Assembly: GCA_000171835.1 (NCBI GenBank)
Contig: ABHC01000029.1
Span: 1 to 53,038, forward strand
DNA from: an alpha proteobacterium BAL199
Lineage (GTDB): Bacteria > Pseudomonadota > Alphaproteobacteria > Thalassobaculales > Thalassobaculaceae
Reading direction: 5' to 3'
DNA: 53,038 bases
The notes under the pieces are model-generated. The model did no database searches. It was not told the origin of the DNA and saw only the letters and a list, made by a program, of their open reading frames with translations. Positions within the stretch are counted from its first letter, which is position 1, and each line of letters opens with the position of its first letter. A program made the position numbers and the translations under genes. Below are positions 33,324 through 41,039 of the stretch, in pieces.

Positions 33324-33923
33324 ATGAAGATTGGCCCGCTCCTCAAACGTGCCCGCACCCTGCGCCGATGGAAGCAGCAGGCGGTCGCTGATCTGGCCGG
33401 CGTGGCGCAGACCACGGTGTCGCGCTGGGAGTCCGGCGCGGTGGAACCGTCCGCCGAACAGGTGCGCCGGCTCGCTCCGGTTCTGTCGTCGGTTTCGGAC
33501 CTGGCCCGCGATAGCGGGCTGCGGCGACTGGTGGTGACGTCGCCGCTGCCGGTTCATCTGATCTGCGATCTGACCCACCGTCTGCTGGCCGCCTCGCCGG
33601 CGCGCGAGGCGGAGTGGCTGGTGCCGGCCAGCGACCTGCATGGCGAGCCGTTGTTTCCATTCGCCACCGACGAGATCCGCGAGGCCGAGAGCCGGCTCGA
33701 CGGCATAGGCTGGTTCGCCGACGCCACCACCGGTGCGGTGCTGTGGGTGCGCGGCCGGGAGCGGGCGACGACCATCCGGATGGTGGCGGGCTATTGCATC
33801 TGGGAGCGGCTGACCTTGAACGACGGCAGTCCGGTCCGTTTGGTCACAACCTTGCCGCCCGGCGCCCTGCCGGACGGAGGGTTGACCCGGTTGTTCGACG
33901 GCGAGCCGCCGGTCGGGCGGTGA
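33324..33923 (+). CDS. XRE-family regulator with small C-terminal domain
   Basis: A 199-residue protein. The N-terminal XRE helix-turn-helix is IGPLLKRARTLRRWKQQAVADLAGVAQTTVSRWESGAVEPSAEQVRRLAPVL. The C-terminal part (about 75-195) reads as a mixed alpha/beta, PAS-like sensor (VHLICDLTHRLLAASPAREAEW..., RATTIRMVAGYCIWERLTL), but no ligand motif is seen. It is divergent from the DUF2306 gene, its likeliest target. ATG 33324 is the first Met in the frame. Confidence 0.83.
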   Translation: MKIGPLLKRARTLRRWKQQAVADLAGVAQTTVSRWESGAVEPSAEQVRRLAPVLSSVSDLARDSGLRRLVVTSPLPVHLICDLTHRLLAASPAREAEWLVPASDLHGEPLFPFATDEIREAESRLDGIGWFADATTGAVLWVRGRERATTIRMVAGYCIWERLTLNDGSPVRLVTTLPPGALPDGGLTRLFDGEPPVGR

Positions 33924-34002
33924 CGTGCATAAGTTATGCGTGGCCGGAGGGGGTGATGGCGCTTAGCGTCCGGCCGTCGAACCACAAACAAGAGCCCCAG
34001 AT

Positions 34003-34407
34003 ATGCGAGCCGCTAGCCGGCCGATCGCACGGTTTCTGCAGAAATCCGATCAGCCAGCACTGATTGGCCAGGGTGCTGCTGAACGCGCGTGGCGCACTGC
34101 CCTGGCCGCAATGCTGGTCGCCCGGCATTTGGAGCGTCCGGTCGACCTGCTGCGGGTGCTGGAGATGATCGTCGTGCAGGCGATCGAGGCGCCCGCCGAC
34201 GAGATCCGGACGGCGCTCGATCCGGACAATGGTCTGCACGCGTTCGGGTTGCTGCTTGAACTCGACAATGCCGGAACGTCCGAGGCGCGACTGGTTCAGT
34301 CGCTTGGTGCCCTTATGGATGGTAGCGCGGTGCAGACCCACGATGGCTTCCTGACCGCATTGCGCGACGCAATGGTCGATGCGGGGGCGTTGCATCGCAT
34401 CGGTTGA
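34003..34407 (+). CDS. Hypothetical protein, 134 aa, mostly helical
   Basis: Not recognised. The sequence is alpha-helical and amphipathic with no membrane helix or signal peptide (AERAWRTALAAMLVARHLERPVDLLRVLEMIVVQAIEAP...). GC at third positions follows that of real genes here, which favours a coding role. The ribosome-binding site is weak. It lies 53 bp before the DDAH-like gene on the same strand and may be co-transcribed. Confidence 0.55.
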   Translation: MRAASRPIARFLQKSDQPALIGQGAAERAWRTALAAMLVARHLERPVDLLRVLEMIVVQAIEAPADEIRTALDPDNGLHAFGLLLELDNAGTSEARLVQSLGALMDGSAVQTHDGFLTALRDAMVDAGALHRIG

Positions 34408-34460
34408 CGCTGCGGTCCGCGCGACCGATCCTCGCGGCCGAACCCCGACGGAGACACCCG

Positions 34461-35423
34461 ATGGACGACACCGGCAACACCTTCGATTCCGCGGCCTATG
34501 GCGGGCCGGGCTGGCAGGGGCGGACCCGCAGCCATCGCGAGGAGATCGGCGACCTGTGGGCGGCCTCAGGAATTGACAGCGAGTACGGCCGGCTGCGCAG
34601 CGTCCTGCTGCATCGCCCGGGCGGCGAGTTGGCGGCGGCGCTGGAGAACCCGAACGCGGTCCAGATGCTGTCGGCCCCGGACATCGGGCAGGCCGGAGAA
34701 CAGCACGACGCCATGGCCGAGGCGTATCGGTCCAACGCAGTGGCCGTGCACTACGTCGATCCGACCGGCCAGCCGACACCGAACCAGATGTTCTGCGCCG
34801 ATCTGTTCGTGATGACGCCGGAAGGAGCGATCCTGGCCCGACCTGCCTCGACCGTGCGGGCCGGCGAGGAACGCTGGGTGGCGCGCCGGCTGGCCGATCT
34901 CGGCGTGCCGATCCTGCGAACTCTGACCGGCAATGCGGTGTTCGAGGGCGCCGACCTGATGTGGCTCGACCCGGAAACCGTGATGGTTGGTCTCGGGCTG
35001 CGCACCAACGAGGAGGCTGCCGCCCAGATCGCCTCAACGCTCGAGGATGTCGGGATCGAGACCCTGGCCGTCGACATGCCGTACGGCACCATGCACTTCA
35101 TGGGAATGCTGCGGATTGTCGACCGCGATCTTGCGATCTGCTGGCCGCGCCGCACGCCGTTCGCCACGGTGCAGGCGCTGCAGGAACGCGGCTACCAGAT
35201 CGTGTGGCTGCCGGACGAGAGCGACGGGACCCTGAACCGGGCCCTGAACATCGTAACCCTCGGCCCGCGCAAGATCCTGATGCTCGCCGGCTATGATTCG
35301 GTTCAGCGGGTTTACGAGGCCGCCGGCATCGAATGCGTGACGGTCGAAGGCTCGGAACTGGTCAAGGCGGCCGGTGCTGTCGGCTGCCTTACCGGCGTGG
35401 TTCAGCGTGATTCGGTCGGGTAG
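34461..35423 (+). CDS. Dimethylarginine dimethylaminohydrolase / amidinotransferase family protein
   Basis: A 320-residue guanidino-group-modifying enzyme. Family signatures: MFCADLFVMTPEGAILARPAS, LTGNAVFEGADLMWLD (the E-G-A/G-D metal- or substrate-binding motif), the catalytic histidine in GTMHFMGMLRIVD, and a C-terminal catalytic cysteine in AVGCLTGVVQ. Members hydrolyse methylated arginines to citrulline plus an amine, or transfer amidino groups; the overall shape fits hydrolases. ATG 34461 has GGAG before it. Whether it relates to the argC gene far away is unknown. Confidence 0.85.
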   Translation: MDDTGNTFDSAAYGGPGWQGRTRSHREEIGDLWAASGIDSEYGRLRSVLLHRPGGELAAALENPNAVQMLSAPDIGQAGEQHDAMAEAYRSNAVAVHYVDPTGQPTPNQMFCADLFVMTPEGAILARPASTVRAGEERWVARRLADLGVPILRTLTGNAVFEGADLMWLDPETVMVGLGLRTNEEAAAQIASTLEDVGIETLAVDMPYGTMHFMGMLRIVDRDLAICWPRRTPFATVQALQERGYQIVWLPDESDGTLNRALNIVTLGPRKILMLAGYDSVQRVYEAAGIECVTVEGSELVKAAGAVGCLTGVVQRDSVG

Positions 35424-35547
35424 TAACCCTGACGCGTAGCGGGACGAGCGTGCCGTCGCGGTTTGCGCGCAGGACGGCGGCCAATGTCCAGGCGGTTGTG
35501 ATCGAAATGCCGATCCAGCCGACGATGATCCACAGTGCGAGGTCCAT
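35389..35547 (-). CDS. Small single-pass membrane protein, paralogue 1
   Basis: 52 residues with one hydrophobic helix at the very N-terminus (MDLALWIIVGWIGISITTAW) and a basic C-terminal tail, predicted N-out/C-in. AAGGA lies 7 bp before ATG 35547. Its 3' end overlaps the DDAH-like gene on the opposite strand by 35 bp. The sequence start resembles the 38-residue protein at 37650-37766 (MD-x-ALW...W, then RAN). The function is unknown. It lies downstream of the LysR gene on the same strand. Confidence 0.5.
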   Translation of the reverse strand: MDLALWIIVGWIGISITTAWTLAAVLRANRDGTLVPLRVRVTTRPNHAEPRR

Positions 35548-35599
35548 CTCACGGTCCTTTCCCAATCGGGTCGCGTGACTGGAGTGTCGACCGGGGAAG

Positions 35600-36541
35600 T
35601 TAATTTTTCGTGGACGCCGAGACCTCGGATGTTGGAACCGAGCCACCCTCGATCAGCCGCCGATGCCGCAGGATCGCCGGGGCGATGAAGTCGATCAGAG
35701 TACGGATCCGAGCGGTCTTGCGCAGATCGTGATGATACAGAACCCAGATGCTCTTGCCGTCCAGCGTGCCGGTGCCGGGAACCCGGACTACGCCCGGCTG
35801 CTCGTCACCGAGGAAGCACGGCAAAAGGGCCAGCCCCAGCCCTTCCGTCGCCGCCTGCAACTGTAGGATGTTGGAGAACAGCCGATGCCGAACCGGCAGG
35901 TTCGGAAATGGTGTATCACGCGGCCAGGATGGGTAAGGCAATCCCGCACCCCATCCGATCCAGCTGTGGACGTCGGGATCGAGGTTCTTGCCGCCGTCCG
36001 CCGTCGCCACGTAGGCCGGTGAGGCGTAGATCGCCTTGCGGTACCGGATGACCCGCAGGCCGACGAGATCCTCCGTCACCTCATCGGCCATGCGGACGGC
36101 GACTTCGGCTTCGCGTCGTGCAAGGTCCGAGTAGCTGTGCGACGCATCCACGTCGAGCTCGATGCCCGGATGCAGCCGGGCGAACGCCACAAGTTCGCGG
36201 GCCAGGAAGGACTGCAGCATGGCCGGCGGAACGCTGAGCCGCACGACCCCGCGCGGGCTGTCATCCCGCCCGACAATCCGTCGATGCATGGCGACCAGTT
36301 CGCCCTCGACACGCTCGGCAGCCTCCAGCAGGTCTTCGCCGGCCTGGGATGGGGCGAGCCCGTCGGGTCGGCGGTCGAACACGCGCGCGCCCAGGGCGGC
36401 TTCGAGCGTACTCAGCCGCCGGGTGACGGTTGCGTGATTGACGCCGAGTTCACGGGCGGCGCCGCGCAGCGTCCCGGATCGGTAGATCGCGAGGAAGAAC
36501 CGAAGGTCGTCCCAGTTGATGGATGAATATCGATCCGGCAT
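35600..36541 (-). CDS. LysR-family transcriptional regulator
   Basis: A 313-residue regulator with an N-terminal winged helix-turn-helix (DLRFFLAIYRSGTLRGAARELGVNHATVTRRLSTLEAALGARVF) and a periplasmic-binding-protein-like effector domain. The C-terminal VPTSEVSASTKN is an extension. It is divergent from the cysteine-synthase-like gene, with a T-N11-A dyad between them, the standard arrangement for a LysR regulator controlling its neighbour and itself. The effector is probably related to the substrate of that enzyme; inference only. Confidence 0.93.
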   Translation of the reverse strand: MPDRYSSINWDDLRFFLAIYRSGTLRGAARELGVNHATVTRRLSTLEAALGARVFDRRPDGLAPSQAGEDLLEAAERVEGELVAMHRRIVGRDDSPRGVVRLSVPPAMLQSFLARELVAFARLHPGIELDVDASHSYSDLARREAEVAVRMADEVTEDLVGLRVIRYRKAIYASPAYVATADGGKNLDPDVHSWIGWGAGLPYPSWPRDTPFPNLPVRHRLFSNILQLQAATEGLGLALLPCFLGDEQPGVVRVPGTGTLDGKSIWVLYHHDLRKTARIRTLIDFIAPAILRHRRLIEGGSVPTSEVSASTKN

Positions 36542-36598
36542 GGCGAGATTTTACGGTCTGCCGGATCGTATGGGAACCACGTAGATTGTTCGCGCGGT

Positions 36599-36615
36599 TG
36601 TGTTCAATCGACACA
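36599..36615. promoter_or_regulatory. Candidate LysR box (TGTGT-N7-ACACA)
   Basis: A perfect dyad TGTGT-TCAATCG-ACACA containing a T-N11-A core, in the spacer between the divergent LysR and cysteine-synthase-like genes, 35 bp before the latter's start. This is where a LysR activation site would be expected. Confidence 0.45.
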
Positions 36616-36650
36616 GCCCCGCCGGGAAATTCTAATGTGAGGCGATAGCA

Positions 36651-37598
36651 ATGGCTACGGCGTCCAGCATTCGTCACTCGGTTCTCGACCTGATCGGCGA
36701 CACACCGTTGATCGCGCTCCGGGCTCTGATCCCCGAGGGCAGCGCCCGGATACTGATCAAGGCCGAGAGCCAGAACCCGACCGGCAGCATGAAGGATCGC
36801 ATGGCGCTTGCCATGATCGAGGCGGCGGAACGCGACGGGCGGTTGAAGCCAGGCGGTCGGGTCGTCGAGTACACCGGCGGCAGCACCGGTGTGTCTCTGT
36901 CACTGGTCTGCTCGGTGAAAGGATACCCGATCAGCATCGTCACCTCGGATGCGTTCAGCGAAGAGAAACGCAATCATATGGCAGCGCTGGGCGCCGAACT
37001 CACGATCGTGCGCAGCGCTGGCGGCGGCATGGATGAGGCGTTGACGCGCAGCATGATCGAAGCGGCCCGGCAGATCACTGAAAGGACCGGCGGCTTCTGG
37101 ACCGACCAACTCAACAACGCCGATCAACTGATCGCCTATCACCGGATGGGCGACGAAATCTGGCGGCAAACCGGCCGCCGGGTCGACGCGTTCGTGCAGA
37201 GTACGGGCACCGCCGGTTCGATCAGAGGGGTGGCCGAGCGCCTCAGGTCCCGCAATCCGGATATTCAGATTGTCGCCGTGGAACCCAAGGAATCACCGGT
37301 GCTGTCCGGCGGCAAGACCGGCGTCCACAAGATCGAAGGTATTGGTCCGGGGTTCGTTGCCCCGCTTTGGGATCCGTCGGTGATCTCCGAGATCGTGCCG
37401 GTATCGACTGAGGAAGCGATGGCGATGGCGCGCCGGCTGGCGCAGGTCGAAGGCTTGTTTGCCGGCACGTCGACCGGGGCCAATCTGGTGGCGGCACTGG
37501 ATATCGCGCGTCGGATGGGGCCGGAGGCGACGGTGGTGACCGTCATGTGCGACTCCGGCATCAAATATCTCAGCACCGCGCTCTACAAGAACACCTAG
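36651..37598 (+). CDS. PLP-dependent cysteine synthase/CBS family enzyme
   Basis: A 315-residue fold-II PLP enzyme. The Schiff-base lysine is K48 in ESQNPTGSMKDRMAL; the phosphate-binding loop is EYTGGSTGVSLSLVC; the second phosphate site is STGTAGSIRG. Canonical O-acetylserine sulfhydrylases have N-P-(S/T)-x-S-V-K-D-R, and this protein fits the family well. Some relatives make cystathionine or diaminopropionate, so the acceptor is uncertain. GAGG is 7 bp before ATG 36651. It is regulated, by inference, by the divergent LysR gene. Confidence 0.88.
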   Translation: MATASSIRHSVLDLIGDTPLIALRALIPEGSARILIKAESQNPTGSMKDRMALAMIEAAERDGRLKPGGRVVEYTGGSTGVSLSLVCSVKGYPISIVTSDAFSEEKRNHMAALGAELTIVRSAGGGMDEALTRSMIEAARQITERTGGFWTDQLNNADQLIAYHRMGDEIWRQTGRRVDAFVQSTGTAGSIRGVAERLRSRNPDIQIVAVEPKESPVLSGGKTGVHKIEGIGPGFVAPLWDPSVISEIVPVSTEEAMAMARRLAQVEGLFAGTSTGANLVAALDIARRMGPEATVVTVMCDSGIKYLSTALYKNT

Positions 37599-37649
37599 AT
37601 CGAGAGGCGTGAGGAGTAGGGAACGGAACGGTCGTCGAGGCGGTTTTGA

Positions 37650-37766
37650 TCAGGGACGGTCCGAACGGACCGGAGCGTCGTTGGCGCGACCCAGAAGGCC
37701 GATCATCGGCGCGGCAACAAGCGAGACCGTGCACCAAACTCCTACAACCCAAAGTGCGACGTCCAT
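37650..37766 (-). CDS. Small single-pass membrane protein, paralogue 2
   Basis: 38 residues: one N-terminal hydrophobic helix (MDVALWVVGVWCTVSLVAAP) and a short polar tail. The GGAGG box before ATG 37766 is strong. It resembles the protein at 35389-35547 in its MD-x-ALW start, a Trp about ten residues in, and RAN after the helix. The two lie on the same strand on either side of the LysR/cysteine-synthase-like pair. Their function is unknown. A coding role is supported by the ribosome-binding site and by the paralogy. Confidence 0.5.
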   Translation of the reverse strand: MDVALWVVGVWCTVSLVAAPMIGLLGRANDAPVRSDRP

Positions 37767-37878
37767 GGTCCGTCCTCCGGTGGTGATTCTCACCCGCCTT
37801 CCTGTTCTCGTTAGGGATGATAAAGAGACTCCAAGAATACAATCAATGGGAAATATTTGCCGTCGAATCTGTCCCAAG

Positions 37879-37895
37879 CGGGCAATTATTGCCCG
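37879..37895 (-). terminator. Hairpin CGGGCAAT-T-ATTGCCCG at end of the winged-helix gene
   Basis: A perfect 8-bp dyad with one central base, containing the stop codon of the winged-helix gene. It has no U-run, so it could be a weak terminator or a 3' stability element. Confidence 0.35.
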
Positions 37896-39085
37896 GTCCC
37901 GACGCTCCATCGCACTGATTCAAGCCCGGTGAAGACTCGCCACCGCTCGATCTCGGCTTCGACGCGCGCCAGGCGGGCCTTGGCGGGTCGAACCCCGGGC
38001 TCCAGCCAGAACCCACGGATCTCCAGGCCATTCTGATCGCGGTGCGCCTTGAGTTCGATACGGCCGATCAGCCGGTCGCGTTCCAGCATCGGCAGGACGT
38101 AGTAGCCCCAGACCCGCTTGGCCGCCGGCACGAACGCCTCGAAGCGGTAGTCGAACCCGAACAGCCGCAAGGTGCGCTCGCGCTCGCGGATCATCGGGTC
38201 GAACGGTGACAGGAACCGTACGCGTGCCGGCGGTTCGGGCGCCGTGCGGGCTAGGTCGAGCACGTCCGGACGGGCCCAGACTTCGCGCAGCGAACCGTCG
38301 GCGTGCTCGATCTCGATCCGCCGCAGCGTTTGCGGAGGTGCCGCGGCGCACCACGCTTCGGCTTCCGCCAACGACACCGCGTTGAAGAACGCTGCGATCT
38401 CGCGGGGCGCCGCGACGCCAAGCCGGGCGATTGCCTGACGGCACATCCAGTCGACGGTTGTCGTGTGATCTGGTTCGGGCTCGTGATGCTCGGCCGGGAT
38501 CACCCGGTGCGCCAGATCATAGATCTTAGCGAATCCGCGCCGCCCGGTGACGGCAAACTCGCCGGTGTGCCAGAGGTATTCCAACGCGGTCTTGGATGGC
38601 GTCCAGCCCCACCACGCGCTGCGTTCCTCGATATCGTCGGCGGTCACGTCGCGCGAACTGACCGGTCCGTTCTCGGCGACCCGCCGACGCATCTCGCCCA
38701 GTACCTCGTCCTGCCGACCGTTGAAGCGTTCGGCCCAGTGCCGGTTGTCCGTGATGCGGGCCGCCGCCCTCCGGAAACGACGCTTCCAGTACGGATAGAA
38801 GCGTGTCGGGATGATCGAGGCGTCGTGGGTCCAGTGTTCGAACAGCGACCGGCGCTTCTCCAGGAGGTGCTTCAGCATCGGCTTGCGGTAGCCGTTGGCC
38901 CGCGTGAACAGGATGTGGTGATGCGCCTGTTCCAGGGCTGAGATCGTATCGACCTGAACGAAGCCCAGGCGTTCGATCAGGGCATCAAGGCCATCGCGGG
39001 TCAGCGGACCGGAGGGTGAGACGCCGAGTTCATGCCGCTCCAGGAACAGGCGGCGCAGGTCGGTATTGGACAGCCGGTCGGTCAT
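37886..39085 (-). CDS. Winged-helix DNA-binding protein, YcaQ/AlkX-like DNA glycosylase family
   Basis: A 399-residue protein of the HTH_42 family. The key Q-x-D segment is at residues 44-46 in GFVQVDTISALEQAHHHILFTR; in the E. coli interstrand-crosslink glycosylase YcaQ the equivalent is QID. Also present are HWTHDASIIP and the C-terminal RFLSPFDPMIRERERTLRLFGFDYRFEAFVPAAKR block. The family unhooks DNA interstrand crosslinks from bulky alkylation, which suggests a role in protection from genotoxic natural products. ATG 39085 is preferred over the longer frame. It stands alone. Confidence 0.88.
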   Translation of the reverse strand: MTDRLSNTDLRRLFLERHELGVSPSGPLTRDGLDALIERLGFVQVDTISALEQAHHHILFTRANGYRKPMLKHLLEKRRSLFEHWTHDASIIPTRFYPYWKRRFRRAAARITDNRHWAERFNGRQDEVLGEMRRRVAENGPVSSRDVTADDIEERSAWWGWTPSKTALEYLWHTGEFAVTGRRGFAKIYDLAHRVIPAEHHEPEPDHTTTVDWMCRQAIARLGVAAPREIAAFFNAVSLAEAEAWCAAAPPQTLRRIEIEHADGSLREVWARPDVLDLARTAPEPPARVRFLSPFDPMIRERERTLRLFGFDYRFEAFVPAAKRVWGYYVLPMLERDRLIGRIELKAHRDQNGLEIRGFWLEPGVRPAKARLARVEAEIERWRVFTGLESVRWSVGTGQ

Positions 39086-39156
39086 GGTCGTCGATCTCGA
39101 TTTCGCGGTAAACTGGCAAGCAAAGCCTGAAGTTGGGCCCGCCCGGGAGGATAGCG

Positions 39157-39567
39157 ATGCCAATCCAGAAGCTCGACCACGTCAATGTCCGAACGACCGA
39201 TCTCGACACGATGATCGGGTTCTGTGAACGGATCCTCGGCTTAAAGAAAGGCCGGCGACCGGGTTTCGATTTTCCCGGGGCGTGGATGTACGCCGGCGAT
39301 CAGGCGATCGTTCATCTCGTAGGGGCTTCGGAGAAACTGGCCGAGTACCGGCCTGACCAGCAGTTAGAGCACTACGCGCTGAGCGCCACCGGACTGGCCG
39401 ATTTCCTGGCGCACCTGCGGGCCGAGAAGGTTGCCTATTACTGCCGGGTGCTCCCGGATTTCGGGATCCGCCAGGTCAACATCTTCGACCCCGACGGCAA
39501 TCATCTGCACATCGATTTCCCGGCCGACGAGGAGGCCGACTTGTCCGACTATGACGGCGCATCATGA
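39157..39567 (+). CDS. VOC (glyoxalase/bleomycin-resistance) family protein
   Basis: A 136-residue two-module VOC protein. The first metal-ligand histidine is in KLDHVNVRTTDLDTMIGFCERILG, and later ligands are in QLEHYALSATG and NIFDPDGNHLHIDFP. This fold supports glyoxalases, dioxygenases and binding proteins; the substrate is not readable. GGGAGGA precedes ATG 39157. The next gene, a class II aldolase on the same strand 84 bp later, may be in the same transcript. Confidence 0.88.
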   Translation: MPIQKLDHVNVRTTDLDTMIGFCERILGLKKGRRPGFDFPGAWMYAGDQAIVHLVGASEKLAEYRPDQQLEHYALSATGLADFLAHLRAEKVAYYCRVLPDFGIRQVNIFDPDGNHLHIDFPADEEADLSDYDGAS

Positions 39568-39651
39568 GACCCTGCGCCGACAGGCGCTTGGCGGCGCGGT
39601 CCGCCGGGGCCTAGGATTGCCGCAACCACCCCGCGACCAGGGAGTTCTGCC

Positions 39652-40437
39652 ATGTCCGTCACATCGCTTACCCAGCCGACCGCCAAGCGTTCGAAGACCC
39701 GCTCACCGGAAGAGCAAACGGTCCGTGAGGAACTCGCGGCGGTGTACCGGATCTTCGGCGCCCTGGGGATGGACGACCTGATCTACACCCACATCTCGGC
39801 GCGGGTCCCGGGGGCCGACCATCACTTCCTGATCAATCCGTTCGGGCTGATGTACGAAGAGGTGACTGCGTCGAACCTCGTGAAGATCGACTTGGAAGGC
39901 AATATCGTCGAGGACACCGGATACCCGATCAACTATGCCGGCTTCCTGATCCACGGCGCGATCCACGAGAAGGCCCCGGACGCGCACTGCGTGATCCATC
40001 TGCACACCGACTCCGGTGTCGCGGTGTCGTGCCAGCGCGAAGGTCTGCTGGACGCCTCGCAATTCGGCATGTTCCTGCCGGGTGGCATCGCCTATCACGA
40101 CTACGAAGGACTGGCGCTCGACGAGGATGAGAAGCCGCGGCTGGTCGCCGATCTGGGTGATCGCAAGGCGATGATCCTGCGTAACCACGGGACGCTGACG
40201 GTAGGTGAGACCGTCGCCGAGGCGTTCTTCCACATGTACAATCTGGACCGGGCGTGCCGGGTACAAGTGCTGGCCCAGGCTGGCGGGCAAGCCGAGGTCG
40301 TGCGGATTCCGGCGGAGATCGTGGAGCACACCCGGGCGCAGAAGCCGGTCGGATCGCGGTTCGGAGGCTACGGCCAGATCGAGCTCGCGGCCTGGATGCG
40401 CAAACTCGACCGGATGGGCGTGCCGTTCAGGGACTGA
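39652..40437 (+). CDS. Class II aldolase/adducin family protein
   Basis: A 261-residue zinc-dependent aldolase-fold protein. Ligands are H116 and H118 (VIHLHTDSG) and H179 (LRNHGTLTVG). Family landmarks are LIYTHISARVPG and FLINPFGLMYEEVTASNLVKID. Characterised members are fuculose- and ribulose-phosphate aldolases and 4-epimerases, and others are catabolic decarboxylases. No extra domain. The neighbours give no clue to the substrate. Confidence 0.9.
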   Translation: MSVTSLTQPTAKRSKTRSPEEQTVREELAAVYRIFGALGMDDLIYTHISARVPGADHHFLINPFGLMYEEVTASNLVKIDLEGNIVEDTGYPINYAGFLIHGAIHEKAPDAHCVIHLHTDSGVAVSCQREGLLDASQFGMFLPGGIAYHDYEGLALDEDEKPRLVADLGDRKAMILRNHGTLTVGETVAEAFFHMYNLDRACRVQVLAQAGGQAEVVRIPAEIVEHTRAQKPVGSRFGGYGQIELAAWMRKLDRMGVPFRD

Positions 40438-40456
40438 TGGCCGTCGAGGCGGTCGG

Positions 40457-40927
40457 TTACGGGGCCTGCCCGGGATCGAGATAGATCACCAGGAAGATCT
40501 GATCGACTGGGCCGTCCGGCCGGCTACGGACGGGTAAAAGCATTCGAACTGCGGTTCGGAACTTCCGCTGGTAAATCCCGGTCGCGTGAAAACTGTGCTG
40601 TCCGGTCCGCACGGCAGTTCGCATAAGCGGCACGAGCCCCGCTCCGAAGGCCGTGTCGACCTCGCTGGCATAACGGCCGGTCCAGTCCTCACCGGTCATC
40701 TGGCTGATCCGGGTGCCTTCAAGCCGGATCCGGAAGTCGCTTGCGCCGTTCACCGACTCGTAGACGCTGATGTGTCCGAGCCAGGGTCTTAGTTCAAATG
40801 GATCAAGTTGGTCGCGGCAAGGCGGTACACCGCGGGCGCACAACGATTGCCATTTGCCAAACAGCGTCCGGGCCTGTGGATCGGCACTGGCAGGCAAGTC
40901 TTCGATTTGGCGATCTGGGCCGACCAC
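40457..40927 (-). CDS. PAS-like (PAS_5-type) protein 1
   Basis: A 156-residue soluble protein with one PAS-like domain: WQSLCARGVPPCRDQLDPFELRPWLGHISVYE, then FRIRLEGTRISQMTGEDWTGRYASEV and a closing beta sheet. It shares the pattern P-x-R...DP...P.L.H...(D/E), R-(I/L/Y)-R-L-x-G-T, G-x-D-x-T-G with the proteins at 46469-47023 and 48922-49488. Single-domain proteins of this type are abundant in Rhodospirillales, and their function is unknown. The start is GTG 40927 with GAGG six bases upstream. Confidence 0.75.
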   Translation of the reverse strand: MVGPDRQIEDLPASADPQARTLFGKWQSLCARGVPPCRDQLDPFELRPWLGHISVYESVNGASDFRIRLEGTRISQMTGEDWTGRYASEVDTAFGAGLVPLMRTAVRTGQHSFHATGIYQRKFRTAVRMLLPVRSRPDGPVDQIFLVIYLDPGQAP

Positions 40928-41039
40928 GCGAGTGCCTCATTTTCTCGGGTGCCGGTCTTCAGTCCGACAGGTTGTATAAGTCTACAATGCAACATATCGG
41001 TCGGTTGGTCGAGTTTCGGTTAACCGGAAAGCGAATCGA

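Noticed and set aside
33934-35037. A long minus-strand frame opposite the DDAH-like gene
   Set aside because: Composition is R/P/S-rich and no motif is seen; the plus-strand gene has the full catalytic set.
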